From Vannielia litorea (GTDB lineage: Bacteria; Pseudomonadota; Alphaproteobacteria; Rhodobacterales; Rhodobacteraceae): DNA of 64,000 nucleotides. The first letter of the stretch is position 1, and each line of letters starts with the position of its first letter. The stretch spans positions 186,001-250,000 of the forward strand of contig NZ_JAHVJR010000001.1 of assembly GCF_019801175.1 (NCBI RefSeq), given 5' to 3'. Below, piece after piece: positions 8,331-18,808 of this stretch. The notes beneath the pieces are model-generated. The model was not told the origin of the DNA. It made no database searches and was given only the letters and a program-made list of their open reading frames with translations. A program made the position numbers and the translations under genes.

Positions 8331-9149
8331 ATGTATCACAACCGTCCGCACGTGGAAGATATCCGCGCCATGAAGGCACGCGGCGAGAAGATATCCATGC
8401 TCTACGTGACCACGCTGGAAGAAGCCGCCGCCGCCGATGCGGCCGGCATCCACATGCTCTCCATCGAAGGTAAATACTGGTCCCCCGAGATGCGCGAGGC
8501 GGCGGGCAGCTGCTTCGTGCAGGTCGGCCTTCCCTACGGCGACAAGGGCACCGTAAACGGCCAGCACCTTGTCACGGCGGAGGATTACATCCGCGCCGCC
8601 TACACCTTCGGCGCGATGGGGGGCGATTGCTACTACTGCGCCGCCTCCTTCGATATCCAGAAGGCGATGTGCGACAACCACATCCCCATCGTCGCCCATG
8701 TCGGCCTGATCCCCTCCTACATCACCTGGACCGGCTGGCGCGCCGTCGGCAAGGAGGCCGATGAGGCGCTGCGGATCTGGCGTCAGGTCCAGCGGCTCGA
8801 GGAGATCGGCTGTTTCGGCGCCGAGCTTGAGGTCGTGCCCGACCGCCTCGGCGCGTGGCTTTCGGCCAATACCTCGATGATCATGCTCGGCATGGGCGCG
8901 GGGCCCGGAGCCGATGCGCAATACCTCTTCACCGAGGATGTGCTCGGCCACGGCGCCAACAAGAAGCCCCGCCACGGCAAGCAATACCGCAACTTCAAGG
9001 CCGAGTTCGACCGCCTCCAGCAGGAGCGCATCGCCGCCTTCCGCGAGTTCATCGCCGATGTGAATTCCGGCGCCTACCCCGCGCCCGAACATGTCGTCCC
9101 GATGAAGGACGACGCCTTCGAAACCTTTCTCAAGCAGGCAGAGGGCTGA
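8331..9149 (+). CDS. PanB-fold (ketopantoate hydroxymethyltransferase-like) protein, divergent
   Basis: A 272-residue protein that aligns along its length with PanB: N-terminal KISMLYVTTLEEAAAADAAG, then AHVGLIPS (H123), LEVVP (E167), GMGAGPGADAQYLFTEDVLG and a C-terminal FREFIADVNSGAYPAPEH. The catalytic-base position (E167) is kept. The Mg2+/ketopantoate ligands are not: the VGDS Asp is IEG here, the ADLP Asp is VGLP, and the VKIEGG Lys/Glu segment is YYCAAS. It is thus probably not the pantothenate enzyme but a related C-C bond lyase/transferase. It heads the plus-strand operon with IolG 36 bases downstream. Confidence 0.78.
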   Translation: MYHNRPHVEDIRAMKARGEKISMLYVTTLEEAAAADAAGIHMLSIEGKYWSPEMREAAGSCFVQVGLPYGDKGTVNGQHLVTAEDYIRAAYTFGAMGGDCYYCAASFDIQKAMCDNHIPIVAHVGLIPSYITWTGWRAVGKEADEALRIWRQVQRLEEIGCFGAELEVVPDRLGAWLSANTSMIMLGMGAGPGADAQYLFTEDVLGHGANKKPRHGKQYRNFKAEFDRLQQERIAAFREFIADVNSGAYPAPEHVVPMKDDAFETFLKQAEG

Positions 9150-9185
9150 GGCCCGCCGACTGCGAAAAACGACAGGAAACACAAG

Positions 9186-10190
9186 ATGCTCAAAGTTGGT
9201 CTTCTCGGCGCCGGCCGGATCGGAAACGTCCATGCCCGCGCCATCACCGCCCACCCCGGCAGCCAGCTCGTCGCCGTCTCCGACGTGATGACCGCAAACG
9301 CCGAAAAGCTCGCCGCCGCCTATGGCTGCGAGGCCCGCTCCTCGGAAGAGATCATCGCCGACCCGGCCATTGATGCCGTGCTGGTCGCCACCTCCACCGA
9401 TACCCACTCCGATCTGATCGAGGCGGCCACCGCCGCTGGCAAGGCTGTGCTCTGCGAAAAGCCCGTCGATCTCTCGCTGGAGCGCGCGCAGGCCTGCCTC
9501 GCCGCCGCAGAGGCCACCGGCAAGCCGGTGATGATCGGCTTCAACCGCCGGTTCGATCCCAACTTCGGCACCCTGCAAAAGGCGCTTGCCGCGGGCGAAA
9601 TCGGCAAGGCCGAACTGCTCGCCATCACCTCCTTCGACCCGGCCCCCCCGCCGGTCGAATACGTGAAGGTCTCCGGCGGCCTCTACCGCGACATGATGAT
9701 CCACGATTTCGACATGGCCCGCTTCATCATGGGCGAGGCCCCGGTGAGCATATCCGCCACCGGCAGCTCCATCGTCGATGAAGCCATCGGCGCAGCGGGC
9801 GATGTCGATACCGCCGTCGTCACCATGACCTACGCCAGCGGCGCGATCTGCGTGATCAAGAACTCCCGTCGCGCAGGCTACGGCTATGACCAACGGGTCG
9901 AGCTGCTCGGCTCGGAAGGCCTCCTGCAAGCGGGCAACATGCTCGAGAACACCGTGGTCAAAAGCACCACCGCAGGCGTAACCGGCGCCAAGCCCACCTT
10001 TTTCTTCCTCGAGCGCTACATGCCCGCCTACGAGGCCGAATGGGCCGCCTTTGTCGAGGCGGTGGAGAGCGGCGGCGCTGTGCCGGTGACCCTTGCCGAA
10101 GGCGTCGACGCGCTCGCCTGCGCCGAGGCCGCCACCCGCAGCCAGGCCCAGGGCGGCGCCCCGGTCAAGCTCGCGGACGTGCTGGCATGA
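9186..10190 (+). CDS. iolG: Inositol 2-dehydrogenase-like oxidoreductase (Gfo/Idh/MocA)
   Basis: A 334-residue NAD(P)-dependent dehydrogenase with a Rossmann motif at the N-terminus (GLLGAGRIGNVHA), the EKPVD motif with the catalytic Lys, GFNRRFDPNF, and the Asp/His pair in RDMMIHDFDMARF. These match inositol 2-dehydrogenase (IolG/Idh), which oxidises myo-inositol to scyllo-inosose. Close relatives act on other polyols or inosamines, so the substrate is tentative. The stop overlaps the start of the next Gfo/Idh gene by 4 bases (ATGA). The rest of a normal iol pathway (IolB, C, D, E) is not in this window. Confidence 0.88.
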   Translation: MLKVGLLGAGRIGNVHARAITAHPGSQLVAVSDVMTANAEKLAAAYGCEARSSEEIIADPAIDAVLVATSTDTHSDLIEAATAAGKAVLCEKPVDLSLERAQACLAAAEATGKPVMIGFNRRFDPNFGTLQKALAAGEIGKAELLAITSFDPAPPPVEYVKVSGGLYRDMMIHDFDMARFIMGEAPVSISATGSSIVDEAIGAAGDVDTAVVTMTYASGAICVIKNSRRAGYGYDQRVELLGSEGLLQAGNMLENTVVKSTTAGVTGAKPTFFFLERYMPAYEAEWAAFVEAVESGGAVPVTLAEGVDALACAEAATRSQAQGGAPVKLADVLA

Positions 10191-11218
10191 CCCTGCGCCT
10201 TGGCGTCGTCGGCTACGGCACCGGCGGCCAGCACTTTCACAGCCCCTTCGTCCACTCGGCCGAGGGGGTCACGCTGGCCGGCGTGGTCGCCCGCGCGCCT
10301 GCCACCGTCGCCAAGGTCCGCGCCGATTGGCCCGATGTGCCCGTCTATGCCTCGCTCACCGATCTGATCGCGGCTGGCACCTGCGATGCCGTCACCATCA
10401 CCACGCCGCCCGCCACCCGGCGCGCGCTGGTGCTGGAGGCCATCGCTGCCGGGCTGCATGTGGTGGCCGACAAGCCCTTTGCCCCCTCCGCTGCCGATGC
10501 CCGCGAACTGGCGCAGGCAGCAGAGGCCAAGGGCGTTCGCCTCGGCGTCTTCCAAAATCGCCGCTGGGATGCCGACCTGCGCACCCTCGCCGCGGTGATC
10601 GAGACAGGCCGCCTCGGCACCCTCTGGCGCGTCCACAACCGGATGGATTTTGACGACCCCGCCACGCTGGAGCACGGCCCCGAGGGCGGCCTGCTGCGCG
10701 ATCTCGGCTCCCACCTTGTCGACCAGATGCTCTGGCTCCTCGGCCCGGTTGCGCACGTGTCGGCCCATCTCGACCATGTCGATATGCCCGAGGGTCTGAC
10801 CGACGCCGCCTTCCACATCACCCTGAAGCACCAGAGCGGCGTGTTCTCCGTGGTCTCCGCCTCCAAGCTGAACCGGATGAACACCCGTGAGCTGCGCGCC
10901 TACGGCGACAAGGGCGCATGGCTCCAGCACGGCACCGATGTGCAGGCGCAGGCCATCTTCGCAGGCCAGCGTCCGTGGGATGACATGGCCGCCTGGGGCC
11001 ATGAGCCCGAGCACGCATGGGGCACGCTCCACACCGAGGCCGGGGCCGAGCGCCTGTCCTCCGAGCAGGGCCGCTACCACGACTACTACAGCGCCTTCGC
11101 CCAGGCCGTCGCCACCGGCGGCCCGCTGCCCGTCAGCGCCGCCGAGGGGGCCGCGGTGCTCGATGTGCTCGACGCCGCCCGCCTCAGCCACGAGCGCGGC
11201 ACGTCGGTCGCGCTCTAA
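10187..11218 (+). CDS. Second Gfo/Idh/MocA-family oxidoreductase
   Basis: A 343-residue protein from the ATG overlapping the upstream stop. It shows an N-terminal nucleotide-binding loop (GVVGYGTGGQHFHSPF), the DKPFA motif with the catalytic Lys, VFQNRRWDADL, and the RDLGSHLVDQML Asp/His motif. It is clearly a paralogue-level relative of its neighbour but of a different subgroup; the GxGxGG..FHSPF start recalls YdgJ/YvaA-type scyllo-inositol dehydrogenases. The pair suggests two sequential or opposite redox steps on a cyclic polyol or sugar. The function is inferred from family only. Confidence 0.87.
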   Translation: MTLRLGVVGYGTGGQHFHSPFVHSAEGVTLAGVVARAPATVAKVRADWPDVPVYASLTDLIAAGTCDAVTITTPPATRRALVLEAIAAGLHVVADKPFAPSAADARELAQAAEAKGVRLGVFQNRRWDADLRTLAAVIETGRLGTLWRVHNRMDFDDPATLEHGPEGGLLRDLGSHLVDQMLWLLGPVAHVSAHLDHVDMPEGLTDAAFHITLKHQSGVFSVVSASKLNRMNTRELRAYGDKGAWLQHGTDVQAQAIFAGQRPWDDMAAWGHEPEHAWGTLHTEAGAERLSSEQGRYHDYYSAFAQAVATGGPLPVSAAEGAAVLDVLDAARLSHERGTSVAL

Positions 11219-11309
11219 GCCGCGCCTTGCCCCGGCACCCACCTGCTCCGCCCCTCTGGCCCCCGGCGCAGCGGCGGATTACGGTCGCCCCGAACACCGG
11301 GAGGACACC

Positions 11310-12080
11310 ATGACCAAGACCCACGCCAATACCCACGCCCTCATCATCGGCGGCACGCAGGGCCTTGGCCGTGCCATCGCCGAGCAACTGGTGGCCGAGG
11401 GCTGCACCAAACTCGTCATCGCCTCCCGCAACGTGCCGCGCGGCGAGGCCGTGGCCGAGGAGATCGGTGCCACCTTCATGCCGGTCGACCTGCTCGATAC
11501 TGCCGCCACCGTGGAGCTGGTCGAAAAGGCCGCCGCCCACATGGGCCGCCTCGACGCACTGGTCAATTCGGCGGCCCTGACCGACCGTGGCACCGTGCTC
11601 GACACCTCGCCCGAGCTTTGGGACAGGCTGATGACAGCCAACGCCCGCTCGCCCTACTTCGCCCTCCAGCGCATGGCCCAGCTCGCCATCGAGGCGGGCC
11701 ACCCGGCCTCGGTCGTCAACATCCTCTCCATCGTCGTCCACGGCGGCCAGTCCTTCCTGTCGCCCTACGCCGCCTCCAAGGCGCTCATGGTCAACGTCAC
11801 CAAGAACGCGGCCAGCACGCTCTCGCATCACCGCATCCGGGTGAACGGCATCAACTGCGGCTGGATGGATACGCCCGGCGAAGACGAGATTCAGCGCAAG
11901 TATCACGACGGCGGCGACGACTGGCTCGAGAAGGCCGAGGCGCGCATGCCCTTCGGCATGCTGGTCAAAACGCCCCATGTCGCCCACCTCGCCAGCTACC
12001 TGCTGAGCGAGAACGCGGGCGTCATGACCGGCGCCTGCATCGACTTCGATCAGGTCGTCCCCGGCATGTATCCCGAGTGA
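11310..12080 (+). CDS. Short-chain dehydrogenase/reductase (SDR)
   Basis: A 256-residue classical SDR: cofactor loop GGTQGLGRA near residue 15, NSAALTD in the NNAG position, a catalytic Ser in NILSIVVHGG, and the YAASK catalytic Tyr/Lys motif. The ATG follows a strong ribosome binding site (GGGAGG), so I begin there. SDRs of this type oxidise or reduce hydroxyl/keto groups with NAD(P). The gene is 91 bases after the second Gfo/Idh gene and in the same direction, consistent with a third redox step of the same pathway. The substrate is unknown. Confidence 0.9.
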   Translation: MTKTHANTHALIIGGTQGLGRAIAEQLVAEGCTKLVIASRNVPRGEAVAEEIGATFMPVDLLDTAATVELVEKAAAHMGRLDALVNSAALTDRGTVLDTSPELWDRLMTANARSPYFALQRMAQLAIEAGHPASVVNILSIVVHGGQSFLSPYAASKALMVNVTKNAASTLSHHRIRVNGINCGWMDTPGEDEIQRKYHDGGDDWLEKAEARMPFGMLVKTPHVAHLASYLLSENAGVMTGACIDFDQVVPGMYPE

Positions 12081-12252
12081 CCGCCGGATTTTCTTGCTGC
12101 AATTACGCGGCCCTGTCGTCTTCACTCCCGCGCCGCGCCTGAGGCGCGCCTGCAGGGGCCCGTTGCAGGGCCGCTACGGCCCCGCCGACAGCCCCCTTGC
12201 GCCCGATGCTTGACTCTGTCAGCCTTTCTCCGAAACCACTTCGGATACCCCA

Positions 12253-13311
12253 ATGACAGACTGGCCCGCCCCCCGCATCTTCGACGGACACAACGACACG
12301 CTCCTGCGGATCATGTCCGGCAAGATCACCGCGCAAGACGTGGCCGCAGGCCTCCCCGATGGCCATATCGACCTGCCCCGTGCCAAGCAGGGCGGCTTCG
12401 GCGGCGGCTTCTTCGCCATGTTCGTCCCCAGCCCCGCCGACAAGGCGGTGCGCTACGAGGTGATGGAGAACCCGCCCTACGACCTGCCCCTGCCGCCGCC
12501 GATTCCGCAGGCCGAGGCGTGGGATTTCGTCACCCGCGAATTTGCCGAACTGGAGGCGCTGGAGGCCGCCGGGGCCGTCACCCTCTGCCGCACCGCCGCC
12601 GAGATCGAGGCCGCGCTGCAGGGTGAGCGCATGGCCGCCGTCGCCCACATCGAAGGCGCCGAGGCCATCTCCGAAGGCTGCGAAGAGCTGGAGCAACTCC
12701 ACGCCCGCGGCCTGCGGTCGCTCGGCCCGGTCTGGTCGCGCCCCACCGTGTTTGGCGAGGGCGTGCCCTTCCGCTTTCCCTCCACCGGCGATATCGGCCC
12801 CGGGCTGACCGAGGCGGGCAAGCGGCTGGTCGCGGAGTGCAACCGGTTGAAAATCATGCTCGATCTCAGCCATCTCAACGAGAAGGGCGTCGATGACATC
12901 GCCGCGCTGACCGATGCGCCATTGGTCGCCACCCACTCCAACGCCCATGCCGTCACGCCCCACTCGCGCAACCTCACCGACCGCCAGCTCGCCCAGATCG
13001 CCGAGACCGGCGGCATGGTCGGCATCAACTTCGCCTCCGCCTTCCTGCGGACCGACGGCAAGATGCTGGCGGACTTTTCGCTTGACCTGATGATGCGTCA
13101 CCTTGACCATCTGGTAAAATTCCTCGGCGAGGACGGCGTCGGCTTCGGCTCCGATTTCGACGGCGCCCTCGTTCCGCAGGAGATCACGGATTGTGCCGGC
13201 CTGCCCAATCTTCGGGCAGCGCTGCGCAAACATGGGGTGGATGATGCGCTCATGCACAAGCTGGCCCATGGTAACTGGTTGCGCGTGTTGCGCGCGACAT
13301 GGGGAGAATGA
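12253..13311 (+). CDS. Membrane-dipeptidase-family zinc hydrolase (M19), cytoplasmic
   Basis: A 352-residue renal-dipeptidase-like M19 protein with the zinc ligands in FDGHNDTLL (HxD), HIEGAEAISEG (bridging Glu), LSHLNEKG and ATHSNAHAVTPHSRNLTD, and the SDFDGA aspartate near the C-terminus. It has no signal peptide, so it acts in the cytoplasm. Family members cleave dipeptides, including D-configured C-terminal residues. It directly precedes a five-gene oligopeptide-type ABC importer, and probably splits the imported dipeptide or pseudo-peptide. Confidence 0.93.
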   Translation: MTDWPAPRIFDGHNDTLLRIMSGKITAQDVAAGLPDGHIDLPRAKQGGFGGGFFAMFVPSPADKAVRYEVMENPPYDLPLPPPIPQAEAWDFVTREFAELEALEAAGAVTLCRTAAEIEAALQGERMAAVAHIEGAEAISEGCEELEQLHARGLRSLGPVWSRPTVFGEGVPFRFPSTGDIGPGLTEAGKRLVAECNRLKIMLDLSHLNEKGVDDIAALTDAPLVATHSNAHAVTPHSRNLTDRQLAQIAETGGMVGINFASAFLRTDGKMLADFSLDLMMRHLDHLVKFLGEDGVGFGSDFDGALVPQEITDCAGLPNLRAALRKHGVDDALMHKLAHGNWLRVLRATWGE

Positions 13312-13371
13312 CCCCATCCATAAATGAGGCGGCAGGCAAATGACCGCGTCAACAACAGGGAGTTCTGATCA

Positions 13372-14973
13372 ATGACACATCGCAAACTTCTGCGAACCAC
13401 GGCCCTTGTGGCAGCCCTCATGGGCGGCATGGCCGCGCCGGTTCTGGCCGAGACACCGCCCAACATGCTGGTGATCGCCAACCGGATCGACGACATCAAA
13501 ACCTTCGACCCGCAGGAGAGCTTCGAGTTCGCCGGCGCCGACGTGTCGCGCAACGTCTACGAAAAGCTGGTCAACTTCGACCCGATGGATCTTGACGCCG
13601 GGTTCGGCCCGCAGCTGGCTGAAAGCTGGGAGATCTCCGAGGACGGCAAGACCATCACCTTCAAGATCGCCGAGGGCCACGTCTTCTCCTCCGGCAACCC
13701 GGTGACCGCCAAGGACGTGGAGTTCTCGCTGCGCCGCGCCGTGAAGCTCGACAAGACGCCGTCCTTCATCATCACCCAGTTCGGCCTGACCGCCGACAAC
13801 GTGGACGAGATGGTGCAAGCGACCGATGACATGACCGTCTCGGTCACGCTCGACAAGCAGTATGCCCTCTCCTTCGTGCTCAACTGCCTGACTGCCACCA
13901 TCGGCGGCATCGTGGATATGGAAACCGCAATGGCCAACGAGGTCGACGGTGACATGGGCAACGAGTGGCTCCGCACCAACACCGCCGGCTCCGGCCCCTA
14001 CAAGGTGGTCGACTGGAAGCCCAACGAGTCCGTGCTGATGGACCTGAACCCCAACTATCACGGCGACAAGCCGGCGATGGAGCGGATCATCGTCCAGCAC
14101 ATCCAGGAGAGCGCCACCCAGCGGCTCCAGCTCGAGCGCGGTGACATCGACATCGCCCGCAACCTCTCCCCCGAGGACGTGGCCGGCGCGATGGAAGTCG
14201 ACGGCGTGAAGGTGCTCGACGAGCAGCGCGGCCAGATCATGTACTGGGCCGCCAATCAGAAAAACGAGATGCTCTCCGACCCCAAGGTGCTCGAAGCGCT
14301 CAAGTGGTCGGTCGACTATCAGGGCATGGCTGACAGCTTCCTCAAGGGCCAGTGGATCGTGCATCAGGCCTACCTGCCGCTCACCTTCCTCGGCGCGCTG
14401 GAAGACAAGCCCTTCGGCCTCGACATGGACAAGGCCAAGGCGGCACTGGCTGAATCGGGTTTCCCAGATTGCGGCCCGATCAAGATCTCGGTCCGCGAGG
14501 CGCAGGAGCGGATGGACATCGCCCAGTCGCTGCAAAACACATGGGGCCAGCTCGGCTGCGAGGTGGAGCTGATCGTCGGCACCGGCGCGCAAACCCTCGA
14601 CCGCTACCGCGCCCGCGAGCATGACATCTACGTCGGCGCATGGGGCCCGGACTATCCCGACCCCAACACCAACGCCGGCACCTTCGCCGCCAACCCCGAC
14701 AATGCCGACGAGGCCGGCAACACCGGCTACCTCGCATGGCGCAACGCCTGGGATGCGGCCGCCTTCAACGACGGCACTCTCGCCGCGGTGGTCGAGAACG
14801 ACACCGAGGCGCGCAAGCAGATGTATCTCGACAGCCAGGCGCAGTTCCAGCAGGAGTCCCCGTTCGGGATCATGTTCCAGCGGATCGAACAGTCCGGCCT
14901 GCGCTCCAACGTCGAGAACTGGGTCGTCGGTGGCGCCACCACCGCCGTGTCTTACTGGGTCGTGACCAAGTAA
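13372..14973 (+). CDS. Oligopeptide-type ABC transporter substrate-binding protein
   Basis: A 533-residue family-5 extracellular binding protein with a Sec signal peptide ending ...PVLAE. Recognisable features are NRIDDIKTFDPQESFEF near the start, LAESWEISEDGKTITFKI, SAGSGPYK-like NTAGSGPYKVVDW and GAWGPDYPDPNT. DppA/OppA relatives bind di- and oligopeptides, nickel complexes or opines. It heads the importer operon and follows the M19 dipeptidase by 60 bases. The ligand is not evident. Confidence 0.95.
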   Translation: MTHRKLLRTTALVAALMGGMAAPVLAETPPNMLVIANRIDDIKTFDPQESFEFAGADVSRNVYEKLVNFDPMDLDAGFGPQLAESWEISEDGKTITFKIAEGHVFSSGNPVTAKDVEFSLRRAVKLDKTPSFIITQFGLTADNVDEMVQATDDMTVSVTLDKQYALSFVLNCLTATIGGIVDMETAMANEVDGDMGNEWLRTNTAGSGPYKVVDWKPNESVLMDLNPNYHGDKPAMERIIVQHIQESATQRLQLERGDIDIARNLSPEDVAGAMEVDGVKVLDEQRGQIMYWAANQKNEMLSDPKVLEALKWSVDYQGMADSFLKGQWIVHQAYLPLTFLGALEDKPFGLDMDKAKAALAESGFPDCGPIKISVREAQERMDIAQSLQNTWGQLGCEVELIVGTGAQTLDRYRAREHDIYVGAWGPDYPDPNTNAGTFAANPDNADEAGNTGYLAWRNAWDAAAFNDGTLAAVVENDTEARKQMYLDSQAQFQQESPFGIMFQRIEQSGLRSNVENWVVGGATTAVSYWVVTK

Positions 14974-14983
14974 GCGCCGCCCA

Positions 14984-16042
14984 GTGACAGAAGTAACACA
15001 GCACTCGGAGGACCGGCGCGGGCCGGTCCTCCCCCCTTGGCTCAAGAAGCTGGCCGCCACGCTGCTCACCGTGGCCGTCACCTTGTTGGGTCTTCTCTTC
15101 GTGACCTTCATGATCGGCCGCGTGATGCCGATCGACCCGGTCCTCGCCGTCATCGGCGAGCGGGCGACACAGGCGCAATACGATGCCGCCTACCTCGAGC
15201 TGGGGCTCGACAAGAGCCTGCTTGAGCAGTTCTTCATCTACGTCCGCGATGTGCTCTCGGGCGATTTCGGCAAATCCATCCGCACCGGCCAGCAGGTGAC
15301 CACCGACATCGCCCGCGTCTTCCCCGCCACGCTGGAGCTGGCGACGCTGGGCACAATCATCGGCATCGTGCTGGGCGTGCCGCTCGGCGTCATGGCCGCC
15401 GTCTATCGCGGCTCGTGGATCGACCAGACCGCCCGCTTCGTCGGCCTCATCGGCTACTCCATGCCGATCTTCTGGCTCGGCCTCGTCGGCCTGCTGATCT
15501 TCTACGGCATCCTCGACTGGGTCGAAGGCCCGGGCCGCCTTGGCGTGTTCTATCAGGGCCTCGTCACCGAGCGTACCGGCCTGCTGCTGGTGGATTCAGC
15601 CATCGATGGCGATTGGACCGTGTTCAAAAACGCCTTCGGCCACATCATCCTGCCCGCCGCGCTGCTGGGTTATTACTCTCTGGCTTACATCAGCCGGATG
15701 ACCCGCTCGTTCATGCTGGAGCAGCTGAACTCCGAGTATGTCACCACCGCGCGGGTCAAGGGCCTCTCCGAGCGCAAGGTCATCTGGCGCCACGCCTTCC
15801 GCAACATCCGCATCCAGCTCATCACCGTGATCGCGCTGGCCTATGCCAACCTGCTCGAAGGCTCGGTGCTGACCGAGATCATCTTCGCCTGGCCCGGCCT
15901 CGGCAGCTACATCACCACCTCGCTTCTGGCCAATGACATGAACTCGGTGCTCGGCGGCACGGTCGTGATCGGCACCATCTTCGTGGGGCTCAACATCTTC
16001 TCCGACCTGCTCTACCGCTTCTTCGATCCGAGGGCGAAATGA
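14984..16042 (+). CDS. Oligopeptide-type ABC transporter permease 1 (DppB-like)
   Basis: A 352-residue membrane protein beginning with GTG. Five to six hydrophobic segments follow an N-terminal cytoplasmic stretch. It carries the DppB/OppB hallmarks: LDKSLLEQFFIYVRDVLSGDFG, the EAA loop YVTTARVKGLSERKVIWRHAFRN, and a C-terminal SVLGGTVVIGTIFV. It forms the translocation channel with the next gene, which it overlaps by 4 bases. Confidence 0.95.
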   Translation: MTEVTQHSEDRRGPVLPPWLKKLAATLLTVAVTLLGLLFVTFMIGRVMPIDPVLAVIGERATQAQYDAAYLELGLDKSLLEQFFIYVRDVLSGDFGKSIRTGQQVTTDIARVFPATLELATLGTIIGIVLGVPLGVMAAVYRGSWIDQTARFVGLIGYSMPIFWLGLVGLLIFYGILDWVEGPGRLGVFYQGLVTERTGLLLVDSAIDGDWTVFKNAFGHIILPAALLGYYSLAYISRMTRSFMLEQLNSEYVTTARVKGLSERKVIWRHAFRNIRIQLITVIALAYANLLEGSVLTEIIFAWPGLGSYITTSLLANDMNSVLGGTVVIGTIFVGLNIFSDLLYRFFDPRAK

Positions 16043-16971
16043 CGGAGCTTCCCAACCCTGCCCCCAAACCCACATGGCGCGAATGGCTGATGACCGATGC
16101 GCCCGCCTCGCGCCGTCAGGCCCGCGCCGCCGCATGGTATGCCGGCTGGTGCGCCTTCCGCGGCAACACGCTGGCGATGGCCGGCCTCATCGTGCTGATC
16201 GTGCTCATCCTCGCCGCCGTCTTCGCGCCGTGGCTCGCCACCCACGACCCCTTCGCGCAGGATCTCGCCATGCGCCTGAAGGCACCGGGGGAGGAGGGCT
16301 TTCTGCTCGGGTCGGATTCGCTCGGGCGTGATATCTACTCCCGCCTGCTCTTCGGCGCGCGCATCTCGCTTTACATCGTCGCGCTGGTCGCTCTCGTGGC
16401 ACCCCTGCTGGGCCTGATCATCGGCACCATCGCGGGCTACATGGGCGGCTGGGTCGATGTGGTGCTGATGCGCTTCACCGACATCTTCCTCGCCTTCCCC
16501 CGGCTGATCCTCGCGCTTGCCTTCGTGGCGGCGCTGGGCGCGGGCATCGAGAATGCCGTGCTGGCAATATCGCTCACCGCATGGCCGCCCTACGCCCGGA
16601 TCGCGCGGGCCGAAACGCTCACGATCCGCAACTCCGACTATATCCACGCCATCCGCCTGCAGGGTGCAGGGGCCGTGCGCATCATCACCCGCCACGTCTG
16701 GCCGCTCTGCATCAGCTCGCTGGTGATCCGCGTCACCCTCGACATGGCGGGCATCATCCTCACCGCCGCAGGCCTCGGCTTCCTCGGCCTCGGCGCCCAG
16801 CCGCCGTCGCCGGAATGGGGCGCGATGGTCTCGGAGGGCCGCAAGTACATCCTCGACTACTGGTGGGTCGCCACCATCCCGGGCCTTGCCATCTTCGCCA
16901 TCTCCCTCGCCTTCAACCTGCTGGGCGACGGGCTGCGCGACGTGCTGGACCCGAAGGAGAGCAAATCGTGA
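16039..16971 (+). CDS. Oligopeptide-type ABC transporter permease 2 (DppC-like)
   Basis: A 310-residue membrane permease with the DppC pattern: an N-terminal soluble stretch, one TM (LAMAGLIVLIVLILAAVF), then HDPFAQDLAMRLK and LLGSDSLGRDIYSRLLFGARISL, the DppC family signature. The coupling loop YIHAIRLQGAGAVRIITRHVWP follows. It pairs with the preceding permease and overlaps the ATPase gene by 4 bases (GTGA). Confidence 0.95.
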   Translation: MTELPNPAPKPTWREWLMTDAPASRRQARAAAWYAGWCAFRGNTLAMAGLIVLIVLILAAVFAPWLATHDPFAQDLAMRLKAPGEEGFLLGSDSLGRDIYSRLLFGARISLYIVALVALVAPLLGLIIGTIAGYMGGWVDVVLMRFTDIFLAFPRLILALAFVAALGAGIENAVLAISLTAWPPYARIARAETLTIRNSDYIHAIRLQGAGAVRIITRHVWPLCISSLVIRVTLDMAGIILTAAGLGFLGLGAQPPSPEWGAMVSEGRKYILDYWWVATIPGLAIFAISLAFNLLGDGLRDVLDPKESKS

Positions 16972-17821
16972 GCGATACCCTCCTCGATGTCGAAAATCTC
17001 TGGGTCCGCTTCCCCACCCGCAACGGCATCTTCGATGCGGTGCGCGGCATCTCCTTCTCGCTCGGGCGCGAGCGCCTCGGAATCGTGGGCGAGAGTGGCT
17101 CCGGCAAGTCGATGACCGGCCGCGCCGTGCTCAAGCTCATTCGCAAGCCCGGCTTCGTGGAAGCGGACAAGATGCAGATGGGCGAGACCGACCTGCTCAC
17201 CGCCTCGGAGCGCGACATGCGCGCAATTCGGGGCCGCCATGCCGCGATGATTATGCAAGACCCCAAGTTCTCGCTGAACCCGGTGATGACGGTCGAGCAG
17301 CAGATGGTCGAGGCCCTGACCACCCATGAGAGGGTGAGCCGCCGCGAAGCCCGATCCCGCGCCCTCGAGATGCTCGACGCGGTGGCGATCCGCGAGCCGG
17401 AACGGGTGCTCAAGCTCTACCCCCACGAGGTCTCCGGCGGCATGGGCCAGCGCATCATGATCGCCATGATGCTGATCCCCGACCCCGAGATCCTCATCGC
17501 CGACGAGCCCACCTCGGCGCTCGACGTGTCGGTGCAGCTTCAGGTGCTGGAGATCATGGACAAGCTGGTGAAGGACCGGGGCATGGGCCTCATCTTCATC
17601 AGTCACGACCTCAACCTCGTTGCCAATTTCTGCGACCGGGTGGCTGTTATGTACGCTGGCCGGATCGTCGAGGTCTGCGAGGCGGGCAAGCTGCAAGAGG
17701 CGCAGCACCCCTACACCCGCGGCCTGCTCAACGCGGTGCCCGACCTCGAACACCCCCGCGACCGGCTGGAAGTGCTGGAGCGCGATCCGGCTTGGCGCGA
17801 GGCACCCTCGGTGAGCGCACG

Positions 17822-17825
<4 letters not shown>
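16968..17825 (+). CDS. Oligopeptide-type ABC transporter ATP-binding protein 1 (DppD-like)
   Basis: A 285-residue ATPase starting at the GTG that overlaps the permease stop. It has Walker A GESGSGKS, Q-loop MQDPKFSLNP, signature VSGGMGQR, Walker B ILIADEPTSALD and switch FISHDLN. The C-terminal HPYTRGLLNAVPDLEH segment is the oligopeptide/dipeptide-transporter tail. It supplies one half of the ATPase dimer with the next gene, which overlaps by 4 bases. Confidence 0.95.
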
Positions 17826-18595
<770 letters not shown>

Positions 18596-18808
18596 CGCCT
18601 CCGGGCGGCGTGGAGCGCACGGGGTATTTGCAGCCAGAAAACGGGGCAGGACACGCCGGTTTCTGGTGTGCCGCAAAATTCGGCTCCCCGCCCAAGTTTT
18701 GCGCAAGCACCGATCCCGCCGCCACACCGCCCCGCCAGCCCGGCGCATCCGCTTGCCCGGTGCCGCAGCGCGGCATAGGCAGGGGCGTCCCGGTCAGCAT
18801 GGCAGGAT

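Noticed and set aside
8331..9149. Calling the PanB-fold gene panB
   Set aside because: Metal and substrate ligands are replaced, so assignment to pantothenate synthesis would be misleading.
8217..9929. 570-codon minus-strand open frame opposite the PanB-like and IolG genes
   Set aside because: It is low-complexity Gly/Ala/Asp/His-rich antisense translation of two clearly coding genes.
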